A stretch of DNA of 14,096 bases, from positions 1 through 14,096 of the forward strand of contig CAYPXH010000036.1 in NCBI GenBank assembly GCA_964414755.1. Direction: 5' to 3'. Positions 1 to 8,381 of this stretch are shown here, piece by piece (within the stretch, counting starts at the first letter, position 1; every line of letters starts with the position of its first letter). The notes below the pieces were generated by a model. It was given only the letters and a program-made list of their open reading frames with translations. It was not told the DNA's origin and did no database searches. The stretch comes from JAEUKQ01 sp964414755. Lineage in GTDB: Bacteria; Pseudomonadota; Alphaproteobacteria; JAEUKQ01. The position numbers were made by a program, and so were the translations under genes.

Positions 1-95
1 AACGTGTTCCACAATAGAACTCACTTAAAATTAATAAATTAAATAAACAAAGTGGTTAGTTACTAAAATAGAATATACTGATAAAAGATTTGGTC

Positions 96-590
96 TTAAA
101 ACGGTATATCATCATCGAGATCATTTTTACCTGATTTGGATGTTATTTTTGTATTTGGAATACCTCTTTGTGTTGAAATACTGGAATTTAAATCCTGACC
201 AACAGCCATTCCACGGGTATCATCACTTTCACCATCAGACCTTGTATCAAGCAAAGTAAGGTCACCACGAAAGCGCTGAAGTACAATTTCTGTTGTATAG
301 CGTTCTTGACCATTCTGATCGGTCCATTTGCGTGTCTGAAGCTGACCTTCTAAATACACTTTAGAGCCTTTACGCAAATATTTTTCTGCTATTTCCACAA
401 GTCGTTCATCAAAAATTGCCACTTTGTGCCATTCTGTTTTTTCCTTGCGTTCACCGGTTGCTTTATCTTTCCAGCGTTCGGATGTTGCGATGGGGAAAGA
501 GGCAACACGATCACCAGATTGCATTGATCTAACTTCTGGATCTTTGCCAAGGTTACCAACCAATATAACTTTGTTTACACTGCCAACCAC
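96..590 (-). CDS. ssb: Single-stranded DNA-binding protein SSB
   Basis: SSB coats single-stranded DNA during replication, recombination and repair, and recruits partner proteins through its acidic C-terminal tip. The 164-residue product has the OB-fold at about residues 4-111, opening SVNKVILVGNLGKDPEVR and including EKTEWHKV and GQLQTRKWTDQNG. A polar linker follows, and the protein ends in the canonical tip DDDIPF. Length and sequence are normal for alphaproteobacteria. The start is GTG (588-590), preceded 7 nt upstream by a GAAAGGA ribosome-binding site (complement of 598-604). An upstream ATG on the same strand is out of frame. In many alphaproteobacteria ssb lies next to uvrA; here a Sel1-repeat gene separates them. 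The 119-bp gap from that gene suggests ssb may have its own promoter. Identity is secure. Confidence 0.97.
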   Translation of the reverse strand: MVGSVNKVILVGNLGKDPEVRSMQSGDRVASFPIATSERWKDKATGERKEKTEWHKVAIFDERLVEIAEKYLRKGSKVYLEGQLQTRKWTDQNGQERYTTEIVLQRFRGDLTLLDTRSDGESDDTRGMAVGQDLNSSISTQRGIPNTKITSKSGKNDLDDDIPF

Positions 591-626
591 AATTTTGTCC
601 TTTCATGTCAGACCTAAATAAAACAT

Positions 627-655
627 ATCATGGTATTTCTTAAGTCAACAGACAA
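627..655 (-). promoter_or_regulatory. Possible ssb promoter
   Basis: On the minus strand, TTGTCT (650-655) and CATGAT (627-632) are 17 nt apart, about 37 bp upstream of the ssb GTG. The -10 matches the consensus at only four of six positions, and the surrounding A+T-rich sequence makes chance matches likely. No LexA-type GTTC/GAAC pair is visible in this spacer. This is a weak prediction from spacing and consensus alone. Confidence 0.25.
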
Positions 656-709
656 TAAAAAAATAAAAGACAACTAACGAATACAATAGCAAGATACAAT
701 TAAAATAAA

Positions 710-1600
710 TTATCGATCCAAGTCAGGAGTCCATAACATTATTTTTCTTAAAATAATCTCTCTCTCATCTGCACTTAGATGAGCAGCACTTTTATTATAA
801 ATCATCAACATATACATCTTTTTTATAGGGTTTTCGCCAATGCTGATGCGATTTGTATCATATAAAAAACTTCCAGACCAAAAAAACGCTTCTGGAAAGT
901 TTTTTTCTGTACCAATGCCTCTCCAATAAAAATCGGCAATCGTGTACTTGCCGTTATAATAACCAGTTCTTGCCGCGATAAGTGCATTTTTAAAAGCCTG
1001 GTCAATATTTTTTGCAACGCCATGACCACGCAAATATAAGCGAGATAATCCTAGAAAACCTTCCGGCCATTTATATAAAGATAAGCGTTGATAAAAAGCA
1101 AAGGCCTTATCATAGTCGACATCTACACCTTGCCCGATTTCATAAATACGAGCTACCTTTAAATAGATTATAGGATTATTTGTCTGCTTTACCGCGCGCA
1201 GACAATAATTTGCTGTGAGAGCAAAATTTTCATACGACCTAAGATTTGATACTACAAAATCATCATAGAATTTACAAAGATTTGTATAAAAATTATTTAT
1301 AAGAGCAATCTCATTCTTAGAAAATTCTTTTTTAGCATCAATTTGGCTTAATAACTTTTTTGACCAAAAAATTGCTTTTTCAAGATTAGCAGGGAGATAG
1401 TCGTTTTGATAATATAAGCTAAAAAGATAATACGTGGCGCTGATGGAACCTTTATCCGAAAGCGTTGATAGCAATTGGATTGCTTCGTCGTTTTTGCCCT
1501 GTTGAAGCAATTGCAGGGCCTTGTTCTCGTCAGCCATACAATATAAATAGGGATAATTTAAACACACACAAAGTAGAAAAAAATAAAGAAATTTTTTCAT
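710..1600 (-). CDS. Secreted Sel1-like repeat (TPR-type) protein
   Basis: This 296-residue protein has a probable N-terminal signal peptide: MKK, then a hydrophobic core rich in F, L and C, with likely cleavage after CMA at about residue 23. The rest is alpha-helical repeat. Recognisable Sel1-like units lie at about 144-175 (ARIYEIGQGVDVDYDKAFAFY), 179-213 (SRLYLRGHGVAKNIDQAF) and 216-248 (ADFYWRGIGTEKNFPEAFFW). A degenerate unit lies at about 37-85. The alternating 'Y..G.GV..d...A' pattern is what defines the family. Such proteins are scaffolds for protein-protein contact and in bacteria are often periplasmic, outer-membrane or host-directed. The partner here is unknown. The ATG at 1598-1600 has no clear Shine-Dalgarno. 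The gene is co-oriented with ssb, 119 bp upstream of it, and divergent from uvrA. Repeat class is well supported; function is not. Confidence 0.85.
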   Translation of the reverse strand: MKKFLYFFLLCVCLNYPYLYCMADENKALQLLQQGKNDEAIQLLSTLSDKGSISATYYLFSLYYQNDYLPANLEKAIFWSKKLLSQIDAKKEFSKNEIALINNFYTNLCKFYDDFVVSNLRSYENFALTANYCLRAVKQTNNPIIYLKVARIYEIGQGVDVDYDKAFAFYQRLSLYKWPEGFLGLSRLYLRGHGVAKNIDQAFKNALIAARTGYYNGKYTIADFYWRGIGTEKNFPEAFFWSGSFLYDTNRISIGENPIKKMYMLMIYNKSAAHLSADEREIILRKIMLWTPDLDR

Positions 1601-1649
1601 TTTCAGATAGATATTATTGACTATTGTTAACTAATTACTGGACAAAAAC

Positions 1650-1664
1650 GTTCCTGTTTTGTAT
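1650..1664 (+). promoter_or_regulatory. Degenerate LexA-box-like element upstream of uvrA
   Basis: GTTC (1650-1653), a 7-nt spacer and GTAT (1661-1664) resemble the alphaproteobacterial LexA box, GTTC-N7-GTTC. The second half matches only two of four bases. It lies in the divergent spacer between the Sel1-repeat gene and uvrA, about 100 bp before uvrA, where an SOS operator would make sense because uvrA is a common LexA target. The rest of the spacer (1601-1767) is A+T-rich, with a loose promoter-like pair TTGTCT (1670-1675) and TTTAAT (1695-1700) at 19-nt spacing. This could be chance. Confidence 0.22.
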
Positions 1665-1767
1665 TTTTTTTGTCTATAACGTCATTGTATACCATTTAAT
1701 GCCAATAAACTAATTAAATTTAAAAAAAATTAATAGATTCTTAGCCAACCTAAAAAACATTATAAGC

Positions 1768-4737
1768 GTGAGTATTCCATTAATGACCCAAGATCACGAC
1801 AGCTTATTTTCTCATGGAAAAATATCCATCCGTGGCGCAAGGCAGCATAATCTTAAAAATGTTGATGTCGATATACCAAGGCAAAAATTAGTGATTATTA
1901 CCGGGTTGTCTGGCTCAGGAAAGTCATCTTTAGCTTTTGACACAATCTATGCGGAAGGACAACGTCGATATGTTGAGTCGTTATCGGCTTATGCAAGACA
2001 GTTTCTAGAGTTAATGCAAAAACCTGATGTTGATAGTATTGAGGGACTATCGCCAGCTATCTCGATTGAGCAAAAAACGACATCACGCAATCCCCGTTCA
2101 ACCGTTGGTACGGTTACGGAAATATATGATTATCTAAGGTTGCTTTACGCGCGTATAGGTGTTCCTTACTCCCCGGCTACGGGTAAACCCATAGAAAGTC
2201 AAACAGTAAGTCAAATGGTTGACAGCATAAAGAAAATGCCACCAGGTCATAAATTTATGCTATTATCGCCGATTGTTCGGGGGCGTAAAGGTGAGTACAA
2301 AAAAGACTTATCTGACCTACAAAAGCAAGGATTTCAACGTGTTAAAATTGATGGTGTTTTATACGAAATTGATCAGGTACCTGTCTTAAATAAAAAGGTA
2401 CAACATACGATAGAGGTAGTTATTGATCGTATAGCTATTCGCGATGGTATTGAAACGAGACTGGCTGATAGCCTAGAATTAGCGCTTAAACTTTCAGATG
2501 GCCTTGCATATCTGGAAAGTACGGACACAGGTGAACGCACAACATTCTCGGCTAAATTTGCCTGCCCTGTTTCAGGCTTTACGATTGATGAGATCGAACC
2601 ACGCCTTTTTTCATTTAATAATCCGTTTGGGGCTTGTCCAAATTGTGATGGGTTGGGTGTTAAAGTTGCCTTTGATCCTGAACTTATTGTTCCAGACCAA
2701 GATTTAAGTTTACAAGAAGGCGCAATTATTCCCTGGGCAGGGTCAAGTTCGGTTTATTATCAACAAACATTAGAAAGTATTTGCAAGCATTATGGCGCGG
2801 ATATGCAAAAGCCTTGGCGCGAATTACCGGCTGATGTACGCCAAACAATTCTGTTTGGATCAAAACAAGTTCGATTACAGTTGAACTACGATGATGGTGT
2901 TCGCCAATATCATACCCATAAACCGTTTGAAGGTATTATTCCGAATATGGAGCGTCGTTGGCGTGAAACCGAAAGCACATGGACGCGCGAAGAATTTGCT
3001 AAATATCAAAGCAGTTCTCCTTGCCTTAGTTGTAACGGGATGCGCCTGAAACCCGAGGCACTGGCCATAAAAATTCGTGCGTTAAACATTTCTGAATTAT
3101 GCCAGAAATCGATTGGTGAAGCTGTTACATGGTTTCAAGATCTTCCAAAATATTTATCACACAGACAAAACGAGATTGCCAATCGCATATTAAAAGAAAT
3201 TAACGAAAGGCTTGGTTTTTTGAAAAATGTGGGTTTGGAATATTTGGCACTATCACGTTCGTCAGGGACTCTAAGTGGCGGTGAAAGCCAACGAATCAGG
3301 CTTGCTTCGCAAATTGGTTCTGGCTTGACGGGTGTTTTATATGTTTTGGATGAGCCATCAATCGGCCTTCATCAGCGTGACAACGCCCGTTTACTATCAA
3401 CCTTGCACCGTTTGCGAGATTTGGGAAACACAGTTCTTGTTGTTGAGCATGACGAGGATGCAATCAGGCAATCTGACTATGTTATCGATATGGGCCCAGC
3501 TGCTGGCCGTTTTGGCGGGCAAGTGATTGCGACCGCTACACCAGCACAGCTGCTAAATGCTAAAAATAGTGTTACAGGGGCTTATTTGTCCGGCCATCGT
3601 TTTATACCGGTACCAACGACTCGGCGAAAAATGAACTGGGACAAAAAAATATCAATTAAAGGAGCTTCGGCTAACAATTTAAAGAATATCGATGTCGACA
3701 TTCCCTTAGGTGTTATGACGTGCGTTACAGGTGTATCGGGTGGTGGAAAATCCACCTTAATCATTGAAACACTTTATAAGGCTTTGGCCAAAAATATTTA
3801 TGCCAGTCGCGAGCAACCAGCAGCTCATCAAAGTATTACAGGTGTTAAGCTTCTTGATAAAGTAATAGATATTGATCAATCTCCAATAGGACGAACACCC
3901 CGTTCAAACCCAGCTACCTATACCGGCGCATTCACACCTATTCGTGATTGGTTTGCTGGATTGCCCGAAGCTAAAAGCAGGGGGTATAAAGCTGGGCGTT
4001 TTTCATTTAATGTGAAAGGTGGACGCTGTGAAGCTTGTGAAGGTGATGGTGTTACCAAAATTGAAATGCATTTTTTGCCGGATGTTTATGTGCCTTGTGA
4101 TCAGTGCAAGGGGAAACGCTATAACCGTGAAACCTTAGAAATTACTTATAAAAGTAAATCTATTGCCGATGTTTTAGAGATGCCGGTAGATGAAGGTGTT
4201 GATTTTTTTCAGTCGATACCATCGGTGCGTGACAAATTGGTAACCTTACAAAAAGTTGGACTCGGTTACATACATATTGGTCAGGCAGCAACAACCTTGT
4301 CCGGTGGCGAGGCACAGCGAATCAAACTGTCAAAAGAACTATCAAGAAAAGCTACTGGTCAAACGCTTTATATTCTTGATGAACCGACAACGGGCCTGCA
4401 TTTTGAAGATGTTCGTAAATTGTTAGAGGTATTACAAACTTTAGTTGAGCAAGGTAATACTGTCTTAATTATTGAACATAATCTTGAAGTGATTAAAACT
4501 GCTGATTGGGTAATTGATTTAGGCCCTGAGGGTGGTGATCTGGGTGGTTATATTGTGGCTACTGGTACGCCCGAAGATATTGCTGAAGTTCCTGAAAGTT
4601 ACACAGGGCAGTTTCTTAAACCCTTATTGTCAAAGAAATATAATATAAAAAACAACGTTAATCATAACAGTGCTACTGTAACGGGTACATCGGACAAAAA
4701 AATGCAGGATAAATCAAAAAAATCGCGGCAGATATAA
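1768..4737 (+). CDS. uvrA: Excinuclease ABC subunit A (UvrA)
   Basis: UvrA is the damage-sensing ATPase of nucleotide excision repair; its dimer loads UvrB onto distorted DNA. The 989-residue protein has both ABC modules. The first has Walker A GLSGSGKS (46-53), signature LSGGESQR (502-509) and Walker B VLDEP (526-530). The second has Walker A GVSGGGKS (655-662), signature LSGGEAQR (844-851) and Walker B ILDEP (869-873). The C-terminal zinc module is complete, with Cys 754, 757, 777 and 780. The first zinc module has CPVS (Cys266) and CPNC (Cys290, Cys293), so one cysteine is absent; I recall this as usual in alphaproteobacteria. The last ~35 residues are a Lys/Asn-rich tail beyond the usual ~940-residue core. 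The start is GTG with no good Shine-Dalgarno; an in-frame ATG at 1783 is an alternative. The stop lies 1 nt before the epimerase ATG. Confidence 0.97.
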   Translation: MSIPLMTQDHDSLFSHGKISIRGARQHNLKNVDVDIPRQKLVIITGLSGSGKSSLAFDTIYAEGQRRYVESLSAYARQFLELMQKPDVDSIEGLSPAISIEQKTTSRNPRSTVGTVTEIYDYLRLLYARIGVPYSPATGKPIESQTVSQMVDSIKKMPPGHKFMLLSPIVRGRKGEYKKDLSDLQKQGFQRVKIDGVLYEIDQVPVLNKKVQHTIEVVIDRIAIRDGIETRLADSLELALKLSDGLAYLESTDTGERTTFSAKFACPVSGFTIDEIEPRLFSFNNPFGACPNCDGLGVKVAFDPELIVPDQDLSLQEGAIIPWAGSSSVYYQQTLESICKHYGADMQKPWRELPADVRQTILFGSKQVRLQLNYDDGVRQYHTHKPFEGIIPNMERRWRETESTWTREEFAKYQSSSPCLSCNGMRLKPEALAIKIRALNISELCQKSIGEAVTWFQDLPKYLSHRQNEIANRILKEINERLGFLKNVGLEYLALSRSSGTLSGGESQRIRLASQIGSGLTGVLYVLDEPSIGLHQRDNARLLSTLHRLRDLGNTVLVVEHDEDAIRQSDYVIDMGPAAGRFGGQVIATATPAQLLNAKNSVTGAYLSGHRFIPVPTTRRKMNWDKKISIKGASANNLKNIDVDIPLGVMTCVTGVSGGGKSTLIIETLYKALAKNIYASREQPAAHQSITGVKLLDKVIDIDQSPIGRTPRSNPATYTGAFTPIRDWFAGLPEAKSRGYKAGRFSFNVKGGRCEACEGDGVTKIEMHFLPDVYVPCDQCKGKRYNRETLEITYKSKSIADVLEMPVDEGVDFFQSIPSVRDKLVTLQKVGLGYIHIGQAATTLSGGEAQRIKLSKELSRKATGQTLYILDEPTTGLHFEDVRKLLEVLQTLVEQGNTVLIIEHNLEVIKTADWVIDLGPEGGDLGGYIVATGTPEDIAEVPESYTGQFLKPLLSKKYNIKNNVNHNSATVTGTSDKKMQDKSKKSRQI

Positions 4738-4738
4738 C

Positions 4739-5728
4739 ATGAATAAAGTGCTTGTTACCGGTGGGTGTGGTTTTGTTGGATCACATTTGGTTCAGCTGTT
4801 GCAGCATAAGGGGTTTAATGTGCGTGTTCTTGATATTAGACAACCCATGCCAGCGATTGATAAAGTTGAGTATCAATTAGGTTCAATCCTAAACATACGG
4901 GATGTGCAGCAAGCAATGATTGGTATTAATTTCGTATATCACGTTGCTGCTAATCCAAATCTTTGGGCTAAAAACAAAAATGATTTCATGCGGGTTAATT
5001 ATGATGGTACGTGCAATATTTTGCAGGTAGCCCAGCAATATCCCGTGCAGAAAATAGTATATACTTCAACCGAGTCTATTTTAAGCAGCGCCAAAACATC
5101 AAAACAGCGCGGTATAACTGACGAAAAAGTACAACCAACCCTTGCTGATATGCCAGGGATTTATTGCCGCTCAAAACTGTTGGCAGAGCAGGCGGCTTTG
5201 GCTGCTGCGCAGCAGGGATTACCCTTAACGGTTGTTAACCCAACACTACCGATAGGCCCAGGTGACTTACTGTTAACCCCACCAAGTCGTATGATTTTAG
5301 ATTTTCTGAATGGGCGCAATCCAGCATATCTTGAAACAACATTTAATGTTATCGACGTGCGTGATGTTGCTGAAGGGCATTATTTAGCCATGCAAAATGG
5401 ACAAATAGGCGAACGTTATATTTTAGGTGGAGAAAATATTAAATTATCACAAATTTTATGTGTGCTTGAAGAATTAACAGGCCGCAATATGCCGAAACGC
5501 CGTATACCGTATTGGATAGCATTAGGGTCTGCGATGATTAGTGAAATTTTTGCAGATATTACAAAAAATCCACCCAGAGCACCGTTAACAGGGGTAAGAT
5601 TAGCCGCAACACCCATGGCCTTTGATACAAAGAAAGCAAAATTAGAGCTGGGGCTCACTGTCCGACCTGCCCGACAATCACTAGAGGATATGATTGAATG
5701 GTTTATCTTAAAAGGCTACATTATTTAG
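4739..5728 (+). CDS. hpnA: NAD-dependent epimerase/dehydratase, HpnA-like (extended SDR)
   Basis: This 329-residue extended short-chain dehydrogenase/reductase has the Rossmann nucleotide motif TGGCGFVG (7-14) and the catalytic pair Y142-x3-K146 (YCRSK), with an upstream YTSTES segment. The core closely resembles the hopanoid-associated sugar epimerase HpnA: VNPTLPIGPGD, FLNGRNPAYLET, DVRDVAEGH, then GERYILGGEN and ELTGR. HpnA homologs are predicted to act on a nucleotide sugar or sugar-linked lipid, but the substrate is not established and no hopanoid gene is seen here. The ATG follows the uvrA stop after 1 nt and has no clear Shine-Dalgarno, which suggests translational coupling to uvrA. 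uvrB follows after 39 nt. Membership of the SDR family is firm; the HpnA assignment is from remembered sequence similarity and is moderately firm. Confidence 0.85.
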   Translation: MNKVLVTGGCGFVGSHLVQLLQHKGFNVRVLDIRQPMPAIDKVEYQLGSILNIRDVQQAMIGINFVYHVAANPNLWAKNKNDFMRVNYDGTCNILQVAQQYPVQKIVYTSTESILSSAKTSKQRGITDEKVQPTLADMPGIYCRSKLLAEQAALAAAQQGLPLTVVNPTLPIGPGDLLLTPPSRMILDFLNGRNPAYLETTFNVIDVRDVAEGHYLAMQNGQIGERYILGGENIKLSQILCVLEELTGRNMPKRRIPYWIALGSAMISEIFADITKNPPRAPLTGVRLAATPMAFDTKKAKLELGLTVRPARQSLEDMIEWFILKGYII

Positions 5729-5767
5729 AAAGATTTTAAAATAATTATATCTGCAGAAAGAAAAATA

Positions 5768-7921
5768 ATGCAGCAAAATCCAATAACATACCGGCCGATC
5801 ATTACCGAGAAGAACATCCAAACAGCACAAAAATTTGAAATTATTTCAAATTATCAACCTGCAGGTGATCAACCACAAGCTATCGAAGAATTAACGCGAA
5901 GTTTAAATAGTAACCAGCGAGACCAGGTTTTATTAGGCGTTACCGGTTCGGGTAAAACTTTTACAGTTGCCCATATTATTAATACTTTACAACGTCCGGC
6001 TTTAATTATGGCGCCAAATAAAACACTGGCTGCACAGTTGTATGCTGAAATGAAATCATTTTTTCCAAAAAATGCTGTTGAATATTTTGTATCTTACTAT
6101 GATTACTATCAGCCCGAGGCTTATGTCCCAAGAACTGATACTTATATCGAAAAAGAAGCAACAATTAACGAACAAATCGATCGTATGCGCCATGCTGCTA
6201 CACGTTCTTTGTTTGAACGTCGTGATGTGATCATTGTTGCCAGTGTTTCTTGTATTTATGGTATTGGCTCACCTGAAACTTATTCTGCCATGACAATTAC
6301 CCTTGAGAAAGGACAGCGCATCGATCTGGGGCAATTTTTACGTCAGTTGGTAGAAATTCAATATAAGCGAAATGATATAGCATTTGAACGGGGAAATTTT
6401 CGGGTGCGTGGTGATGGTATTGAAATTTTTCCCTCGCATTTTGAGGATAGAGCCTGGCGTTTATCATTGTTTGATGATGAAATTGAAACGATTGTCGAAT
6501 TTGATCCTTTAACTGGCGAGAAGTATAGCAAGCTGGATTACATTAAAATTTATGCAAATAGCCATTATGTAACGCCAAAACCAACAATGGAACGGGCGAT
6601 CAAACAGATACAACATGATCTTAGACAGCAATTAGAAATATTGAATAACCAGAAAAAACTATTAGAGGCACAGCGTCTGCAACAGCGCACCCAATTCGAC
6701 TTAGAAATGCTATTGGCAACCGGTATGTGTGCGGGCATCGAGAATTATTCACGCTATTTAACGGGACGACAACCAGGCGAACCACCACCAACATTGTTTG
6801 AATATTTACCTCAAGATGCCTTATTATTTGTTGATGAAAGCCACGTGACTGTTCCACAGGTTAATGGGATGTATAAGGGCGATTTTGCAAGAAAATCAAC
6901 ACTAGCTGAATATGGTTTTCGCTTACCATCATGTATGGATAACCGTCCGTTAAAATTTGCTGAGTGGGACATAATGCGCCCTAACAGCGTTTTTGTATCA
7001 GCCACGCCTGGCCCTTGGGAACTACAAAAAACACAAGGTATTTTTGTCGAGCAAGTTATTCGACCAACAGGGTTAATTGACCCAGTCTGTATTATACGTC
7101 CAACAGATACACAAGTTGACGATGTAATGCGTGAGTGTCGGCAGATAGCATCAAAGAATCAACGCGTTCTAATTACCACGCTAACCAAAAAAATGGCCGA
7201 AGATCTAACATCATACCTGCAAGAATCAGGCCTTAAAGTTCGCTACATTCATTCCGACGTCGAAACCCTTGAACGTATTGAGATTATACGCGATTTACGA
7301 TTAGGCGTTTTTGATATTTTAATAGGTATTAATTTATTACGTGAAGGCCTTGATATACCTGAATGCGCATTGGTTGCAATTCTTGATGCTGATAAAGAGG
7401 GTTTTTTGCGTTCGCAAACGGCATTAATTCAGATGATTGGTCGTGCAGCCCGTAATGTCGATGGTAAAGTTATCTTGTATGCAGATCGTATGACACAATC
7501 TATGGAAAAAGCTTTACAAGAAACCAATCGCCGCCGCGAGAAACAACAACACTATAACGTTGCACATAAAATTACCCCTGAGTCGGTACGTAAATCAATT
7601 CATGATATTTTACAAAGCGTTTATGAGAAAGACCACGTAACTATTGATATTAAATCACCGACAAAAAACAATAAATATGCCGGACATAACGTTGAGAAGG
7701 TTATTACAGACCTTGAAAATAAAATGAAAAATGCTGCTGCCAATCTTGAGTTTGAAGAAGCCGCGCGTTTGCGTGATGAAATTAAGCAATTGCAAACCAA
7801 TAATCTAGAAATTTTCGGCTTAAATACAATTATCCAGGCCGATTCACAATCAGAAAATCATAAGCTAAGTGTAAAAGCAGCAAAGAAAAAAAATGCAAGG
7901 GAAAATAACAATAAAGCCTGA
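5768..7921 (+). CDS. uvrB: Excinuclease ABC subunit B (UvrB)
   Basis: UvrB is the DNA helicase-like subunit that verifies damage delivered by UvrA and then recruits UvrC for incision. The 717-residue protein has Walker A GVTGSGKT (57-64), the damage-probing beta-hairpin YYDYYQPEAYVP (from residue 110) and the DEAD-type box DESH (356-359). Helicase motifs V and VI follow (GINLLREGLDIPE and QMIGRAARN). The C-terminal UVR domain that binds UvrC is at about 642-676 (LEFEEAARLRDEI). After it comes a ~40-residue tail rich in Lys and Asn, making the protein longer than the ~673 residues of E. coli UvrB. The ATG has a purine-rich leader (AGAAAG) but no strong Shine-Dalgarno. The gene is the last of the uvrA-epimerase-uvrB unit and ends 18 bp before the convergent DUF486 gene. 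No separate promoter is obvious in the 39-bp gap upstream. Confidence 0.97.
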   Translation: MQQNPITYRPIITEKNIQTAQKFEIISNYQPAGDQPQAIEELTRSLNSNQRDQVLLGVTGSGKTFTVAHIINTLQRPALIMAPNKTLAAQLYAEMKSFFPKNAVEYFVSYYDYYQPEAYVPRTDTYIEKEATINEQIDRMRHAATRSLFERRDVIIVASVSCIYGIGSPETYSAMTITLEKGQRIDLGQFLRQLVEIQYKRNDIAFERGNFRVRGDGIEIFPSHFEDRAWRLSLFDDEIETIVEFDPLTGEKYSKLDYIKIYANSHYVTPKPTMERAIKQIQHDLRQQLEILNNQKKLLEAQRLQQRTQFDLEMLLATGMCAGIENYSRYLTGRQPGEPPPTLFEYLPQDALLFVDESHVTVPQVNGMYKGDFARKSTLAEYGFRLPSCMDNRPLKFAEWDIMRPNSVFVSATPGPWELQKTQGIFVEQVIRPTGLIDPVCIIRPTDTQVDDVMRECRQIASKNQRVLITTLTKKMAEDLTSYLQESGLKVRYIHSDVETLERIEIIRDLRLGVFDILIGINLLREGLDIPECALVAILDADKEGFLRSQTALIQMIGRAARNVDGKVILYADRMTQSMEKALQETNRRREKQQHYNVAHKITPESVRKSIHDILQSVYEKDHVTIDIKSPTKNNKYAGHNVEKVITDLENKMKNAAANLEFEEAARLRDEIKQLQTNNLEIFGLNTIIQADSQSENHKLSVKAAKKKNARENNNKA

Positions 7922-7939
7922 TGGCAAGATAGGGTTCGC

Positions 7940-8269
7940 TTACTTATAGGCAAACATAAAATATACAGCCCCCATAAGACAGATAAAAGCAGCGAGATAG
8001 TTCCAACCAATATGTTCTTTAAGGTAGAAAACAGCAAATAAGGCAAAAACAATCATCGTAATAACTTCTTGCATTATTTTAAGTTGTCCTGCCGTAAATT
8101 GACCATAACCCATGCGGTTTGCAGGCACCATTAAACAATATTCAAAAAACGCGATACCCCAGCTAATTAAAATTGCCTGCCAAATGGTTAATGACTGATG
8201 TTTTAAATGACCGTACCAAGCAAATGTCATAAAAACGTTGGAACAAACAAGCAATAATATAGTATACAT
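7940..8269 (-). CDS. DMT-family small membrane protein (DUF486)
   Basis: This 109-residue protein is made almost wholly of four hydrophobic helices: about residues 2-21, 28-49, 64-84 and 88-108. It carries the hallmark sequence of the DUF486 family, related to the drug/metabolite transporter fold: SNVFMTFAWYGHLK, SWGIAFFEYCLMVPANR, then GQFTAGQLKIMQEVIT and FAVFYLKE. It sits in the inner membrane; no substrate is known for the family. The ATG (8267-8269) is preceded by an AAGGA Shine-Dalgarno (complement of 8276-8280). It is transcribed divergently from mscL and convergently with uvrB, whose stop lies 18 bp from its own. Nothing in the context points to a substrate. Confidence 0.93.
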   Translation of the reverse strand: MYTILLLVCSNVFMTFAWYGHLKHQSLTIWQAILISWGIAFFEYCLMVPANRMGYGQFTAGQLKIMQEVITMIVFALFAVFYLKEHIGWNYLAAFICLMGAVYFMFAYK

Positions 8270-8288
8270 AAATAATCCTTGGATAATA

Positions 8289-8316
8289 TTGAATTGATGT
8301 AGTAGATGAATAAAAA
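8289..8316 (+). promoter_or_regulatory. Possible mscL promoter
   Basis: TTGAAT (8289-8294) and TAAAAA (8311-8316) are separated by 16 nt in the 112-bp spacer between the divergent DUF486 and mscL genes, about 65 bp before the mscL ATG. Each hexamer matches the sigma-70 consensus at four positions. Evidence is consensus and position only, in an A+T-rich background. Confidence 0.22.
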
Positions 8317-8381
8317 CACTAAACTTATTTTTTAGGTGTAGATGATCGGCTTAATAACATAAAAAATAAAGGAAAAAATCA

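Noticed and set aside
1..95. Inverted pair GTTC-N7-GAAC near positions 6-20 with weak flanking symmetry, in the sequence after the ssb stop.
   Set aside because: The arms are only 4 bp, the alphaproteobacterial LexA site is a direct (GTTC-N7-GTTC) rather than inverted pair, and there is no T-run to support an ssb terminator. The adjoining gene is outside the window.
6621..7005. Minus-strand open frames inside uvrB.
   Set aside because: They are opposite the conserved helicase core of UvrB, mutually overlapping and without start signals.
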